Source: Flavobacteriaceae bacterium
GTDB taxonomy: Bacteria; Bacteroidota; Bacteroidia; Flavobacteriales; Flavobacteriaceae
Assembly (NCBI GenBank): GCA_017852395.1
Contig: JAFMLE010000011.1
Coordinates: 1 to 63,671, forward strand
Length of the DNA stretch: 63,671 nt
Direction: 5' to 3'
Shown: in pieces, positions 1-9,651 of the stretch
Layout of the letters: each line of letters starts with the position of its first letter
How positions within the stretch are numbered: the first letter of the stretch is position 1
Notes under the pieces: generated by a model
The model's database searches: none
What the model saw: only the letters and a program-made list of their open reading frames with translations
Told to the model about the DNA's origin: nothing
Position numbers and translations under genes: made by a program

Positions 1-788
1 ATATTTTTATAGTTGATTTCCCCCGTGGTAGGTTCCTTTCTACCCGGGTTATCGCCAATTTGAAAATAGCCGATTTCATCCCAGCATTGTTCAATATTGG
101 GCAACAAATTCCCCTCTTGGATTTGTTGGTGGTAGATGTCAAATAATATTTTACAGGAGGGAGAATCAACCGCCTTGCAAATGGCATAGGCTTGTGGGCT
201 TTCGGTTAAAAACAATCCCGGATGGTTTCTAAAGTTTAACGGTTCGAGAACCATCACCAGTCCATGCGGTTCTAGTATGGCGCTGGCTTGTTTTAGTGTT
301 TCTACCACATGGGCGGTCTGATAGGCTTTGTTTTGCCGAAGATCGACATGGCCGGGAACGACCGTCATCCATTTGGCATTGACCCGTTTAGCAACGGGAA
401 TGGCTGCTTTTATTTCATTTAAAAATTCTTGACGGTAATTAGAATCGCCACTGGCTAAATTGGCTTTGTCCCAATAAATCGTATGGGCCACGAAAACCCC
501 CATTGCCAAACCCCGTTGGGTCATGGCTTGAGCCATTTTTTCTTGAATAGCTATCGGACGGTTACGCATATCATTGTCCTCAAAAGCACGAAATCCCTGA
601 TCGGCCATAAAGTGTAACTGATCTATCGGATTGTTCCCTGCATGAGCCGAAAACATGCCCAGATGCGGTGCATAATTGAGATTATAACGGTAGGCGCTTT
701 CTTGCAATCGACTTCCTGCCCAAAGGCTCGGCGCTTGAAGCCCCAAGGCGCCAAGTGCCGCAGTGGTGGTGAATGTTCTTCGGTTCAT
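1..788 (-). CDS. Sugar phosphate isomerase/epimerase, hydroxypyruvate isomerase-like, Tat-exported (3' end outside window)
   Basis: The reading frame opens at ATG 788 and is still open at base 1, so 262 residues are visible and the C-terminus is missing. Residues 1–24 form a twin-arginine signal (NRRTFT, then an Ala/Leu-rich stretch), so export through Tat is likely. The rest reads as an AP-endonuclease-2-type TIM barrel. Candidate metal-binding positions are LEPLNF (181–186), LFDIYH (215–220) and the stretch IGDNPGR...EPTTGEINY near 245–260, all as in the hydroxypyruvate isomerase branch. The start lies 5 bases after the stop of the Gfo/Idh gene, so the two are co-transcribed. Substrate unknown; sugar isomerisation or epimerisation is inferred from the family. 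Confidence 0.85.
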   Translation of the reverse strand, partial: MNRRTFTTTAALGALGLQAPSLWAGSRLQESAYRYNLNYAPHLGMFSAHAGNNPIDQLHFMADQGFRAFEDNDMRNRPIAIQEKMAQAMTQRGLAMGVFVAHTIYWDKANLASGDSNYRQEFLNEIKAAIPVAKRVNAKWMTVVPGHVDLRQNKAYQTAHVVETLKQASAILEPHGLVMVLEPLNFRNHPGLFLTESPQAYAICKAVDSPSCKILFDIYHQQIQEGNLLPNIEQCWDEIGYFQIGDNPGRKEPTTGEINYKN

Positions 789-793
789 TATTT

Positions 794-2110
794 TTAAAAT
801 TGTGTTTTACCCGGTTGTGGAATGGGATAATAGCCTTCGGCGTTGGGGAGGGTGGGTGGGGTCGTGTCCCAAGTGACAGCCTCTGGCATGAGTTGCAAGT
901 CTGCATTGAGGGCTTGCTCCCACGTAATCTTTTTACCAGAATATGTTGCCATACGTCCCATGATCGCTGTGAGTGTACTCTTTGCCGCATTTTCGGCATC
1001 TTCAAGCACCCCTCCACTTCTGATGGAGGCAAACAGACGGTCATGCTCTACCTGATATGGATTAGGATCCTCGCCCCATTTTCTAGGATATTCAAAAAGT
1101 GAATTGCCCTCCAAATCTTCGACGACGCCCTTGCCAAGGGTAACTGTTCCCTTAGTGCCTTGAAAAACCTCATCAACACGGCTCATAGTCCCTGGTTGAT
1201 GACGACACTGGCTAGAAACCACTGCACCACTTGCATAGGTAAATTCTACAAAGTGATGATCAAAAATTTCTCCATGGTCAATTCCATTTCGTACTTGTCG
1301 ACCACCCATTCCCTGTGCTTCAATGGGATAATCGCCTATAAACCAGTTGGCAATATCAATGTTGTGAATATGTTGTTCTAATATATGGTCACCACAAAGC
1401 CAATTAAAATAATACCAGTTACGCATTTGATATTCAAGTTCGGACTGTCCGGCTTCACGCTTACGCACCCATACTCCTGCGTCGTTCCAATAGACTTGAC
1501 CAGAACGTATTTTGCCAATCGCGCCGCCACGAACGTGCTCTAACAAACTGATATATTTCTGTTGGTAATGCCGTTGTAGTCCGACAACAACGTTTAGTTT
1601 TTTGGCTTTAGCAGCTTGAGCGGTTTCCAATACTTTTCGAATACCCGCTGGGTCTGTTGCAACGGGCTTTTCCATAAAAACATGTTTGTCCTGTGCAATG
1701 GCATATTCAAAATGGTAAGGCCTAAAACCGGGTGGTGTTGTCAAAATAACGACATCGGCCTTGTCTATGGCCTTTTTGTAAGCATCAAAGCCGACAAAAC
1801 GGTTTTTTTCTTTGACTTTGATGGTTTTTTCACCTTCAAAATGTTCTTGAATGGCTTTTAGACTGCTCTCAAGTCGATCGGCAAAGGCATCGGCCATGGC
1901 CACCAACTCTACATTGGGGTCAGCAGTAAGCGCTTGCACAGCGGCTCCAGACCCGCGACCTCCACAACCTACCAATGCAAGTTTTAGCTTTTTTTCGCCA
2001 AAACCATGTACCATGGCATTCATAGACATCGGAGCAAACATGGCTCCTGTTGCTAGGGCGGATGTTTTAATAAAGGCTCTTCGGGAATTTTCTTCTTTAA
2101 AAGTGTTCAT
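794..2110 (-). CDS. Gfo/Idh/MocA family oxidoreductase, Tat-exported
   Basis: 438 residues from ATG 2110; the longer frame upstream overlaps the preceding gene and was not used. Residues 1–32 carry a Tat signal (SRRAFIKTSA). A Rossmann NAD(P) site follows (GCGGRGSG, 48–55), then the family's EKPVATDP motif at 147–154, and the second-domain stretch GDHILEQHIHNIDIANWF begins near 240. Family members oxidise or reduce sugars and inositols with a tightly bound nicotinamide cofactor; Tat export fits the need to fold with cofactor before transport. It lies between the FGE-like gene (5-base gap) and the isomerase (5-base gap), which points to one extracytoplasmic sugar-processing unit. The substrate cannot be read from sequence. 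Confidence 0.9.
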   Translation of the reverse strand: MNTFKEENSRRAFIKTSALATGAMFAPMSMNAMVHGFGEKKLKLALVGCGGRGSGAAVQALTADPNVELVAMADAFADRLESSLKAIQEHFEGEKTIKVKEKNRFVGFDAYKKAIDKADVVILTTPPGFRPYHFEYAIAQDKHVFMEKPVATDPAGIRKVLETAQAAKAKKLNVVVGLQRHYQQKYISLLEHVRGGAIGKIRSGQVYWNDAGVWVRKREAGQSELEYQMRNWYYFNWLCGDHILEQHIHNIDIANWFIGDYPIEAQGMGGRQVRNGIDHGEIFDHHFVEFTYASGAVVSSQCRHQPGTMSRVDEVFQGTKGTVTLGKGVVEDLEGNSLFEYPRKWGEDPNPYQVEHDRLFASIRSGGVLEDAENAAKSTLTAIMGRMATYSGKKITWEQALNADLQLMPEAVTWDTTPPTLPNAEGYYPIPQPGKTQF

Positions 2111-2115
2111 AAGGT

Positions 2116-3078
2116 TTATTTTTGTGTGTTGTAGTTCCAAAATCGTTTTTGAGCATCGGGGCTTGGGGAAGTTGCGGGGCGTACCACGCGAAATCCAACA
2201 AAAGGTGCATCGGTATGCCACCATAAGCTTTTGGGAATTTGTGGGTCGCGTTGCTTCCATTTTTTATTTGAAGCCCTTCGGGCTGCACTTCGTAAATGGC
2301 GCGGTGCATCCATCCAAGATCCACCTCGTACAATCCGGGGATAGGTTTGAGTAGGCACCTCAAACGGATTGTCCGTTGTTTTTCCTTTTCGCGCTTGATA
2401 GGTGCTTATAGCATAGGCGTCTAAGGTCCATTCGGCAACATTGCCATGCATGTCATAAAGCCCCCAAGGGTTTGGCTTTTTTTCACCAACAGGATGGTAG
2501 GCTGCATTAGCATTTGCCTCAAACCATGCATAATCGTCCAATTGAGTGGGGTCATCACCAAAAGAGTAGGCAGTAGTTGTGCCTGCACGGCAGGCGTATT
2601 CCCATTCGGCTTCAGTGGGTAAGCGATAAAAATTGCCAGTCATTGCCGATAGCCATTCACAAAATTTCACTGCCGCCAATTGGGTCATTCCTATAGCAGG
2701 ATAACCATCGGTCCCCATGCCAAAACTCATATCAACGTATGGGGTTGTTGCGCCCGATACGGCATCTACATCCAACAAAACTTCGGTGCCAGCAACCCCT
2801 TGCTTTTGAAATGAATCTACAGAACGTTCCATAAACAAGGTGTACAAGTCCCAAGTAATTTCAAATTCGGCCATCCAAAAAGGTGCTATGGCAACTTCAT
2901 GTTGTGGCGCTTCATCTGCAAAATGATTGGGTGATGACTTTGAACTTCCCATAACAAAAGTACCTCCCGGTAGGGCAATCATTGAAATGGTTTGGTCGGT
3001 GCCTGGAATTTTTTGAACATAATTTTGTTGCCCCCAGGACCATGCTCCAATAAAAACTAAAAATATAACGAACCGCAA
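2116..3078 (-). CDS. Exported FGE-sulfatase (SUMF1/EgtB fold) domain protein, no catalytic cysteine pair
   Basis: 320 residues. The N-terminus (RFVIFLVFIGAWSWGQ) is a signal peptide. The domain runs from about residue 36 (GGTFVMGS) to 310 (GFRVVRP), with YRLPTEAEWEYACRAG at 151–166 and GLYDMHGNVAEW at 206–217. In true formylglycine-generating enzymes the RGGS motif is followed by two active-site cysteines; here RGGSW (251–255) is followed by MDAPRHLRSAARR, with none. It is therefore probably not a sulfatase activator and may bind or modify another ligand. The start must be TTG 3078, because an in-frame TGA lies at 3084–3082; an out-of-frame ATG at 3097 could instead signal a sequence error or a frameshift. 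It is co-oriented with the oxidoreductase downstream. Confidence 0.85.
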   Translation of the reverse strand: MRFVIFLVFIGAWSWGQQNYVQKIPGTDQTISMIALPGGTFVMGSSKSSPNHFADEAPQHEVAIAPFWMAEFEITWDLYTLFMERSVDSFQKQGVAGTEVLLDVDAVSGATTPYVDMSFGMGTDGYPAIGMTQLAAVKFCEWLSAMTGNFYRLPTEAEWEYACRAGTTTAYSFGDDPTQLDDYAWFEANANAAYHPVGEKKPNPWGLYDMHGNVAEWTLDAYAISTYQARKGKTTDNPFEVPTQTYPRIVRGGSWMDAPRHLRSAARRASNKKWKQRDPQIPKSLWWHTDAPFVGFRVVRPATSPSPDAQKRFWNYNTQK

Positions 3079-3135
3079 TACTCAAATCTTTGAGCATATA
3101 AGTTACTAATTTTTTGATTTAAAAAATAGGTATTG

Positions 3136-4329
3136 TTATGCGATTACACCCGAGCCAAGGAGCTCATTTTTTTGATACCAAGCGACAAACTGACCGGGGG
3201 TAATCGCACTTTGGGGTCGTTGGAAAACAACATACAGCCCATCAACAGTATGGTGCAGTGTCGCTTTTTCTAAAGGTTGTCGATAGCGGATGCGCGCATC
3301 AATTTCCATTGTGTCACCTTCTTTTAGGTTTAGGTCTTCGCGCACCCAGTGAATGTCTTCTTTGGCAACCAAAAGCGCCTTCCGAAAAAGACCCGGATGG
3401 TTTACCCCCTCACCTACATAGATGGTATTGTTTTGGGTGTCAGTACTGATGACAAAAAGAGGTTCTACAGTGCCTCCTACCGCCAATCCTTTGCGTTGAC
3501 CGATCGTAAAATAATGAGCTCCTTCATGGATGCCTACTATTTGACCATCTGTTGGTTGGTAGATTTTGGGAGTTGCCCAATACTTCCATTGTTGCTCAGT
3601 GGAAGTGAAATATTGAGGCACTTTCCTATATAGAGGAGCAGTACTGGAGATTTTGACAATATTTCCTTTTTTGGGTGCGAGTTGTTGTTTTAAAAAATCA
3701 GGTAATCGCACTTTGCCAATAAAACAAAGTCCTTGTGAATCTTTTTTTTCTGCCGTAATCAGTTTTTGCTGTGCTGCAATATTGCGTACCTCACTTTTTT
3801 GTAAATGTCCAATAGGAAATAAGGTGCGCGATAGCTGTGCTTGGGTCAACTGACACAAAAAATAAGACTGATCTTTATTGGGATCTGCGCCGCTAAGCAA
3901 ACGATGGGTTGTGGTTTTAGAATTAACCACGATTTCTTTTTGACAATAATGACCGGTGGCAACAAAGTCGGCACCCAGAGAAAGTGCGATTTCTAAAAAT
4001 ACGGAGAATTTAATTTCACGATTACACAAAACATCTGGATTTGGAGTGCGTCCAGCAGCATATTCGGCAAACATATAATCCACAATTTTTTCTTTGTACT
4101 GTTCGCTGAGATCAACGGTCTGAAAAGCAATACCAAGTTTTTGAGCTACCAGCATGGCATCATTGCTGTCTTCTAGCCAAGGACATTCGGCAGAAATGGT
4201 CACCGAGGTGTCGTGCCAATTTTTCATAAAAAGCCCGATAACGTCATAGCCTTCTTGCTGGAGTAGATAAGCTGCAACACTCGAGTCAACGCCACCTGAT
4301 AAACCAACGACTACGCGTTTCTTTTTCAT
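3136..4329 (-). CDS. mnmA: tRNA-specific 2-thiouridylase MnmA
   Basis: 397 residues, normal family length. It transfers sulfur to uridine 34 in the wobble position of tRNA-Lys, -Glu and -Gln, using ATP to adenylate the base. Seen in the sequence: the PP-loop SGGVDS at 11–16, the first catalytic Cys102 ([12 protein letters not shown]) and the second Cys202 (DSQGLCFIG), which forms the persulfide/disulfide relay. ATG 4329 is directly followed by [13 protein letters not shown]. The gene starts 37 bases after yidC ends and is followed by 57 non-coding bases before the FGE-like gene, so it probably closes the yidC-side operon. Confidence 0.97.
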   Translation of the reverse strand: MKKKRVVVGLSGGVDSSVAAYLLQQEGYDVIGLFMKNWHDTSVTISAECPWLEDSNDAMLVAQKLGIAFQTVDLSEQYKEKIVDYMFAEYAAGRTPNPDVLCNREIKFSVFLEIALSLGADFVATGHYCQKEIVVNSKTTTHRLLSGADPNKDQSYFLCQLTQAQLSRTLFPIGHLQKSEVRNIAAQQKLITAEKKDSQGLCFIGKVRLPDFLKQQLAPKKGNIVKISSTAPLYRKVPQYFTSTEQQWKYWATPKIYQPTDGQIVGIHEGAHYFTIGQRKGLAVGGTVEPLFVISTDTQNNTIYVGEGVNHPGLFRKALLVAKEDIHWVREDLNLKEGDTMEIDARIRYRQPLEKATLHHTVDGLYVVFQRPQSAITPGQFVAWYQKNELLGSGVIA

Positions 4330-4366
4330 AGGGCAAAGTTAGGGGATTTTTTTGCGCTAACGAACC

Positions 4367-6193
4367 TTAGTTTCTTCGCTGTCCGCGCTTTTGCTTTTCG
4401 GCTTCTTCCATTGCTTTTTGAAGACGTGCTGCAAAACCACCCGCTTTTTTGGGTTTCTTTTTGTTTTCTTCAATCTGCGCGTGGATTTTTTGATCGTCAA
4501 TGATGTAGTTCTTTATTACCAACATCAATACAATGGTCAATAAATTGGAAACAAAATAATAAAGACTCAATCCACTGGCGTAGTTGTTAAAGAAAAACAG
4601 CATCATAAGAGGCATCAGATACATGATTACCTTCATATTGGGCATACCCGGCTGTTGAGGCATCGGCTGCTGTCCCGTTGTCATCCGTGTATAGAAAAAG
4701 ATGGCAATCGATGCCAAAATTGGGAACAAACTGATGTGATCGCCATAGAACGGAATGTTGAAGGGCAAATCTACCACAGAGTCATATGAAGATAGGTCGT
4801 TGGCCCATAAAAAGGGTTGGTTTCTTAAGCTATAGGCAACTGGAAAAAAAGTGAATAATGCAAAGAAAACGGGCATTTGCAAGAGAGCGGGCACACAACC
4901 TGACATGGGATTGGCTCCTGCTCGAGTATAAAGACTCATTACTTCTTGTTGTTTTTTGACTGCATCATTGGCGTATTTTTTATTGATTTCATCCACTTCT
5001 GGACGCAATACTTTCATTTTGATTTGTGATACATACGATTTGTAAGTCACAGGTGACATGGCGAGTCGCACAATAAAAGTCAATACTATAATGGCGATAC
5101 CATGGGGTAAAAAAGAGGATAAAAAAGCGAATAAGGGTAAGAATATAAAACGGTTGATCCACCCAAAAATTCCCCATCCTAGGGGTATGGAGTCTTCTAG
5201 ATTGCGGTCATACGATTTCAGTGTTTTATAATCGGTAGGGCCATAATAAAACTCCATCGCCGCATTGAGTTCTCCTCCGTTCCACGCCATGGGGATTGCA
5301 GCTTCATAGCGTTTTGTAAATCGTTCTTCTAATGCGGCTACCTCACTGAGGTCTTGAGATTTGAGGGTGACCTGGTCTATAGCTTGTTTTAGCACCAAAA
5401 TGGCACTAAAAAAGTGCTGTCTGAACGAGACCCATCGCACCGCATTTTCGGTTTCTTCATCATCACCTGCTAGGCTTAGATAATCTACTTTGTCATCACT
5501 ATGGCCGTAGGTCAGTTCGGCATAGCGCTTTTCATATTCGATACTTTTTGAATTTCTAAATGCATCAGTAGCCCAGTTCAATGTTGGGGTTTTATTGGAC
5601 TCAAGATAAGCGGACATCCCAACGGTAGCGATGGCAAAGTCAACGAGATGCCCTTTGTCGGCTAGGGTATAAACAAATTGAACTTGCTGCCCTCCAGCTG
5701 TAGCTGCAGTTAGGGTTAGTTGGTGTTGGTTTCCTGTTTTTTGCAGTGTGGGTATGAAATAAAAATCTTTGGTTTGAAGCACGCGCCCATCTTTGAGCGG
5801 AAGGTCGATGGAAAAAGAACTGTTGCCCTCATGAACCAAAAAGAGCGGCTCGTCTTTATAATTGACAACACCCTTTAGCATTACTTCTTCCAAAATCCCC
5901 CCTTTTGGATTAACTGATAGTCGAAGCACATCGTTTTCTAATATTGGGCTTTGTGTTGTGATGGGCTTCATAAACCCAGCAAAAGGGCCATAAATCGAAT
6001 TGATTTCTTCTTCAATTGCTTCTGTAGATTGTGGGGCTGCTACTGCTGGTGTATCGCTATTTTCAACCGCTTCAGTTGGGGTTTGTGCTGTGGGTTCTAC
6101 TGTGGGTTGATTGCGGTAGAGCATCCAAGTGAGAATCAATGCAATCAAAATAAAACCAATAAACTGATAGGGGTCGAATCTTTTTTCTTCCAT
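4367..6193 (-). CDS. yidC: Membrane protein insertase YidC
   Basis: 608 residues, the long Gram-negative form. It inserts and folds inner membrane proteins, alone or with SecYEG. Residues about 11–27 are the first membrane segment, followed by an acidic, Pro/Thr-rich linker and a large periplasmic beta domain (about 70–320). The conserved insertase core begins near 345 (FLPLFAFLSSFLPHGIAIIV) and continues with RLAMSPVTYKS, the amphipathic cytoplasmic hairpin and further membrane helices. The tail is rich in Lys/Arg (QKRGQRRN), as expected for contact with the ribosome. It starts 14 bases after pyrG ends, so it is in the same operon. Confidence 0.97.
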   Translation of the reverse strand: MEEKRFDPYQFIGFILIALILTWMLYRNQPTVEPTAQTPTEAVENSDTPAVAAPQSTEAIEEEINSIYGPFAGFMKPITTQSPILENDVLRLSVNPKGGILEEVMLKGVVNYKDEPLFLVHEGNSSFSIDLPLKDGRVLQTKDFYFIPTLQKTGNQHQLTLTAATAGGQQVQFVYTLADKGHLVDFAIATVGMSAYLESNKTPTLNWATDAFRNSKSIEYEKRYAELTYGHSDDKVDYLSLAGDDEETENAVRWVSFRQHFFSAILVLKQAIDQVTLKSQDLSEVAALEERFTKRYEAAIPMAWNGGELNAAMEFYYGPTDYKTLKSYDRNLEDSIPLGWGIFGWINRFIFLPLFAFLSSFLPHGIAIIVLTFIVRLAMSPVTYKSYVSQIKMKVLRPEVDEINKKYANDAVKKQQEVMSLYTRAGANPMSGCVPALLQMPVFFALFTFFPVAYSLRNQPFLWANDLSSYDSVVDLPFNIPFYGDHISLFPILASIAIFFYTRMTTGQQPMPQQPGMPNMKVIMYLMPLMMLFFFNNYASGLSLYYFVSNLLTIVLMLVIKNYIIDDQKIHAQIEENKKKPKKAGGFAARLQKAMEEAEKQKRGQRRN

Positions 6194-6207
6194 GCTATAA
6201 ATTTAGA

Positions 6208-7827
6208 CTATTTCTTGAGTTGGGCGTGTGCAAGTGCCGCTTTTATAAAGGATACAAACAAAGGGTGTGGATTGGAGACGGTGCTTTTATATTCGGGATG
6301 AAACTGCACGCCGATAAACCAGGGATGTTTGGTGTTTTCTACGACTTCAACCAATTGCGTGTCTGGGTTGACCCCCGCAATTTTAAAGTCATCATCAAAG
6401 AGCTGTTCCTTGTATTGGTTGTTAAATTCATAACGATGACGATGACGCTCTGAGATGCTTTGCGTATTGTATATGTGGTTGGATTTTGAGTCTTTTTCTA
6501 ACTGACACGCCCAAGCGCCAAGGCGCATGGTCCCTCCCATGTTGGAGAGCTCTTTTTGATCTTCCATCAGGTCGATAACCGGATTTGGAGTTTGCTCATC
6601 CATCTCGGTAGAGTTGGCATTGCTAAGATTTTTTACATTTCGAGCATATTCAATAACCGCCATTTGCATGCCCAGACAAATTCCAAAGAAAGGAATATTG
6701 TTTTTGCGTACATATTCAATTGCTTTGATCTTACCTTCGGTTCCGCGTTGGCCAAATCCCGGTGCAACAATGACACCGTCGAGCCGATCAAAGACGGCTT
6801 GTTCTAAAGCTTCTTCTAGATGTTCCGAATGAATAGAAACTACCTCAACACGTGCCTGATTTTGTACCCCAGCGTGAATCAGGGCTTCTAAAATGGATTT
6901 GTAAGAATCTTGAAGCTCTACATATTTTCCCACCAAACCAATCCGAATTTGATGTGCTGGATTTTTGAGGGTTTGTACAAATGCTTTCCAAGGATCCAAA
7001 AGATGGGTGTTGCGTTGGGGCAGGCACAAACGGTCTAAGACCACTTTGTCCAAGCCCTCTTCTTGCATCTTTAGGGGAACTTCGTAGATGGTATCCACAT
7101 CAATAGATTGGATGACGGCTTCGCGTTTAACATTGCAAAAAAGTGCCAATTTATTACGCAAGTCTTCGGTTAGTTCATGTTCTGTACGACAGACCAAAAC
7201 GTTGGCTTTGATTCCGCTTTCCATCAATGTTTTTACAGAGTGTTGGGTGGGTTTGGTTTTCAGTTCACCAGCTGCTGACAGATACGGGATTAGAGTTAAA
7301 TGAATCACCAAAGCGTTTTCATCACCCAGCTCATAGATCAGTTGACGAACGGACTCGATGTAAGGTAATGACTCGATGTCTCCGACGGTTCCACCGATTT
7401 CTGTTATGATGATGTCATAGTCACCATTTTTGTCGAGCAATTGCATCCGGTGTTTGATTTCATCAGTAATATGAGGAATTACCTGAACTGTTTTGCCCAA
7501 AAAAACACCTTGACGTTCTTTGTCAATCACACTTTGATAGACCCTTCCTGTAGTTACATTGTTGGCTTGTGATGTTGGAACGTTTAAAAAACGTTCATAA
7601 TGGCCTAAGTCCAAATCGGTTTCTGCGCCGTCTTCGGTGACATAACACTCACCGTGTTCATAGGGGTTGAGGGTACCTGGATCTACATTGAGATAGGGGT
7701 CGAATTTTTGTATGGCAACACTATATTCTTGTGCTTGTAAAAGTTTGGCTAATGAGGCGGCGATTATCCCTTTTCCTAGTGAAGAAGTTACACCTCCTGT
7801 TACAAATACGTATTTGGTTTGTGACAT
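6208..7827 (-). CDS. pyrG: CTP synthase
   Basis: 539 residues, standard length. It makes CTP from UTP, ATP and glutamine, the last step of pyrimidine nucleotide synthesis. The synthetase domain opens with the P-loop-like GGVTSSLGKG (11–20). The glutaminase domain has the nucleophile Cys384 in FFGICLGMQ and the HPE motif (QFHPEYKS) near residue 510. ATG 7827 is the only good start. It lies 66 bases downstream of the LysM gene and 14 bases upstream of yidC. This order is familiar from other flavobacteria (established knowledge of the group, recalled and not checked here). Confidence 0.98.
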   Translation of the reverse strand: MSQTKYVFVTGGVTSSLGKGIIAASLAKLLQAQEYSVAIQKFDPYLNVDPGTLNPYEHGECYVTEDGAETDLDLGHYERFLNVPTSQANNVTTGRVYQSVIDKERQGVFLGKTVQVIPHITDEIKHRMQLLDKNGDYDIIITEIGGTVGDIESLPYIESVRQLIYELGDENALVIHLTLIPYLSAAGELKTKPTQHSVKTLMESGIKANVLVCRTEHELTEDLRNKLALFCNVKREAVIQSIDVDTIYEVPLKMQEEGLDKVVLDRLCLPQRNTHLLDPWKAFVQTLKNPAHQIRIGLVGKYVELQDSYKSILEALIHAGVQNQARVEVVSIHSEHLEEALEQAVFDRLDGVIVAPGFGQRGTEGKIKAIEYVRKNNIPFFGICLGMQMAVIEYARNVKNLSNANSTEMDEQTPNPVIDLMEDQKELSNMGGTMRLGAWACQLEKDSKSNHIYNTQSISERHRHRYEFNNQYKEQLFDDDFKIAGVNPDTQLVEVVENTKHPWFIGVQFHPEYKSTVSNPHPLFVSFIKAALAHAQLKK

Positions 7828-7893
7828 CCCGTATTAATGTAGTTATACGGGTTTCAAATGTACAAAATATCAGGGACTTATTTATGCTTTAGC

Positions 7894-9639
7894 CTAATTC
7901 TTTATCGGGACAACACCCAAGCCTTCGTGCCGCAAAATTAAAGTAGCATGATTGGTAAAGCTTCCATTTTTGTCGGGCACGTAGTCAAACTGACTTTCTA
8001 TATATTGTGTTGTACCGATCTTTGCGGCTTCTTTACGTTGTTTTTGATAACTGTATCGCAACACCATATCGAGGGTTACGTCATAGGCTCTTTTGGCTTC
8101 TTTGCTGGGGTAGTTGCCAAATCGAATGCTGTATTTTTCATCCATGTTTCCTCGCTCATAATACAATGGACGATAGGTTGATGGAAACGTAAACTGTAAA
8201 GCGGCCAATGTGCCCAGGGACATATCTGAGTTTTCGTAGGCGGTTCCGCGATAGGTGGTAAAGAGTTGTACCTGACGTTGATCGGTGATTTTTCCACTCA
8301 ATTGTGCGCTGACACTAGATATTAAAGAAAAATTTGCTGACTCTATGATGATTTTGTTTGGTAAACTATCTACTACCAATGAATCTACGAGCTCGGGCAA
8401 TAAATAACCGCCCGGTTCGGGCCGCAAGAGGGTTGCTGTAGGAAACATTCCTTTCAATTTTTGCTCAACACCAAGGTGCATTGAGTCGGCAACAATCAGG
8501 ATGTTTTCTTCCGGTTTGAGATGTTCTAACAGATAACTGTACATACGATTTCTAAGTACTTCTTCTGGTGTAATTGTTTGGTACACTTGGGTTCTTAGCG
8601 CTACAGGAAGTGCAGATAGTGGAGCTACTTTTGGAACGTCTTTTAATTCTGACCTAATGGACATTTCGTCAAAATTTGCAGGTATCAATGGCCCGATGAT
8701 CAGGTCCTGCGTTCCAAGATTATTTTCTTGCAAAATGCTGCGCAGTTCTCTTCTATTATTTTGGGTGTCAAAGGTGGTTACTTCGATGGGGATCCCAGCT
8801 TTTACCAACGTATCTACAGCAAGTAGTGCCCCCGAGTAAAAATCAAGAGCAATGGTGTGCAGATTTCTTCTTTTCAATAGGGATTTGGTTTTTTCGATTG
8901 AATCCAACTCCAAGTCTCGGGTTTTAAAGGGAAGCAGAAAAGCCAACTTTAGTGGTGTATTATCGCTTTTTATCGAATCCCAGAGATTGGTTTTTTCGAC
9001 CAAAAGAGCGTCTTTGACATCCAAATTGCCCGTATAATTTTGAGGGATTTTCAATACCATACCTGCCATCAATCCCGTTGTTGAGAGTTCGGGGTTGAGG
9101 GAGTCCAAAACCGCCTTATTGATCCCTAGTTTTTTTTCAATTCGATAATACCCTTCTTTTGGCTTGACGGTATAATAGTTATAGGTGGTATCGATTATGG
9201 CACGTTTTTCACCATTCATTTTAGGAACCTGAATAATTTCTCCAGCTTTAAGACCTCCTTTAATTTGCGGGTTTAAGGCTTCTAGTGATGCGATAGATAT
9301 CCCATGGGTGTAGGCAATTCTCCATTTGGTTGCTTTTGGAGGTACCGTGTAGGGTACGGTTTGAGGTGGTAAGACCGAGGGCGCTTCTTGAACAAGTTGC
9401 TTTTGAGCATAAACGGGGATTCGCAATTGCATACGCCGCTTTAATCCCACTTTTTCAATCAGCGGATTATATGCTTTGAGTTGGTCTTCGGTAATGTTGT
9501 ATTGCCTGGAGAGTTGGGGCAATGTCTCTTGTCTTTTGACCTTATGCGTGATAAAACGTTCGGGCAGGGCATTGTCTTGCGCCCAAACCGATTGAAACGC
9601 AAACCAAGAAATCAATAAAACGCGAAGCAAGAAACGCAT
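7894..9639 (-). CDS. LysM-repeat protein with a type 1 periplasmic-binding-protein domain
   Basis: 581 residues from ATG 9639; the frame can be extended two codons to a TTG but the ATG is preferred. A signal peptide (MRFLLRVLLISWFAFQSVWA) is followed by three LysM-like repeats: ITHKVKRQETLPQLSRQYNI near 32, a second around 95–140 (WRIAYTHGISIASLEALNP) and a third around 155–205 (YYTVKPKEGYYRIEKKLGI). LysM repeats bind peptidoglycan. The rest (about 225–570) resembles a ligand-binding receptor fold of the amino-acid ABC transporter type (KLAFLLPFKTRD, LIIGPLIPANFDEM). It lies 12 bases after guaA and just before pyrG. Ligand unknown; it may be a cell-wall-bound sensor or binding protein. Confidence 0.85.
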   Translation of the reverse strand: MRFLLRVLLISWFAFQSVWAQDNALPERFITHKVKRQETLPQLSRQYNITEDQLKAYNPLIEKVGLKRRMQLRIPVYAQKQLVQEAPSVLPPQTVPYTVPPKATKWRIAYTHGISIASLEALNPQIKGGLKAGEIIQVPKMNGEKRAIIDTTYNYYTVKPKEGYYRIEKKLGINKAVLDSLNPELSTTGLMAGMVLKIPQNYTGNLDVKDALLVEKTNLWDSIKSDNTPLKLAFLLPFKTRDLELDSIEKTKSLLKRRNLHTIALDFYSGALLAVDTLVKAGIPIEVTTFDTQNNRRELRSILQENNLGTQDLIIGPLIPANFDEMSIRSELKDVPKVAPLSALPVALRTQVYQTITPEEVLRNRMYSYLLEHLKPEENILIVADSMHLGVEQKLKGMFPTATLLRPEPGGYLLPELVDSLVVDSLPNKIIIESANFSLISSVSAQLSGKITDQRQVQLFTTYRGTAYENSDMSLGTLAALQFTFPSTYRPLYYERGNMDEKYSIRFGNYPSKEAKRAYDVTLDMVLRYSYQKQRKEAAKIGTTQYIESQFDYVPDKNGSFTNHATLILRHEGLGVVPIKN

Positions 9640-9651
9640 AGTCAAAAGTAA

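Noticed and set aside
1851-2354. 167-residue plus-strand frame opposite the Gfo/Idh gene
   Set aside because: It overlaps two real minus-strand genes completely; no recognisable domain and poor start context.
2912-3097. 61-residue minus-strand frame starting at ATG 3097, in another frame from the FGE-like gene
   Set aside because: It begins with an attractive ATG but loses the signal peptide and runs into shadow sequence. It remains possible that a frameshift links it to the FGE-like gene.
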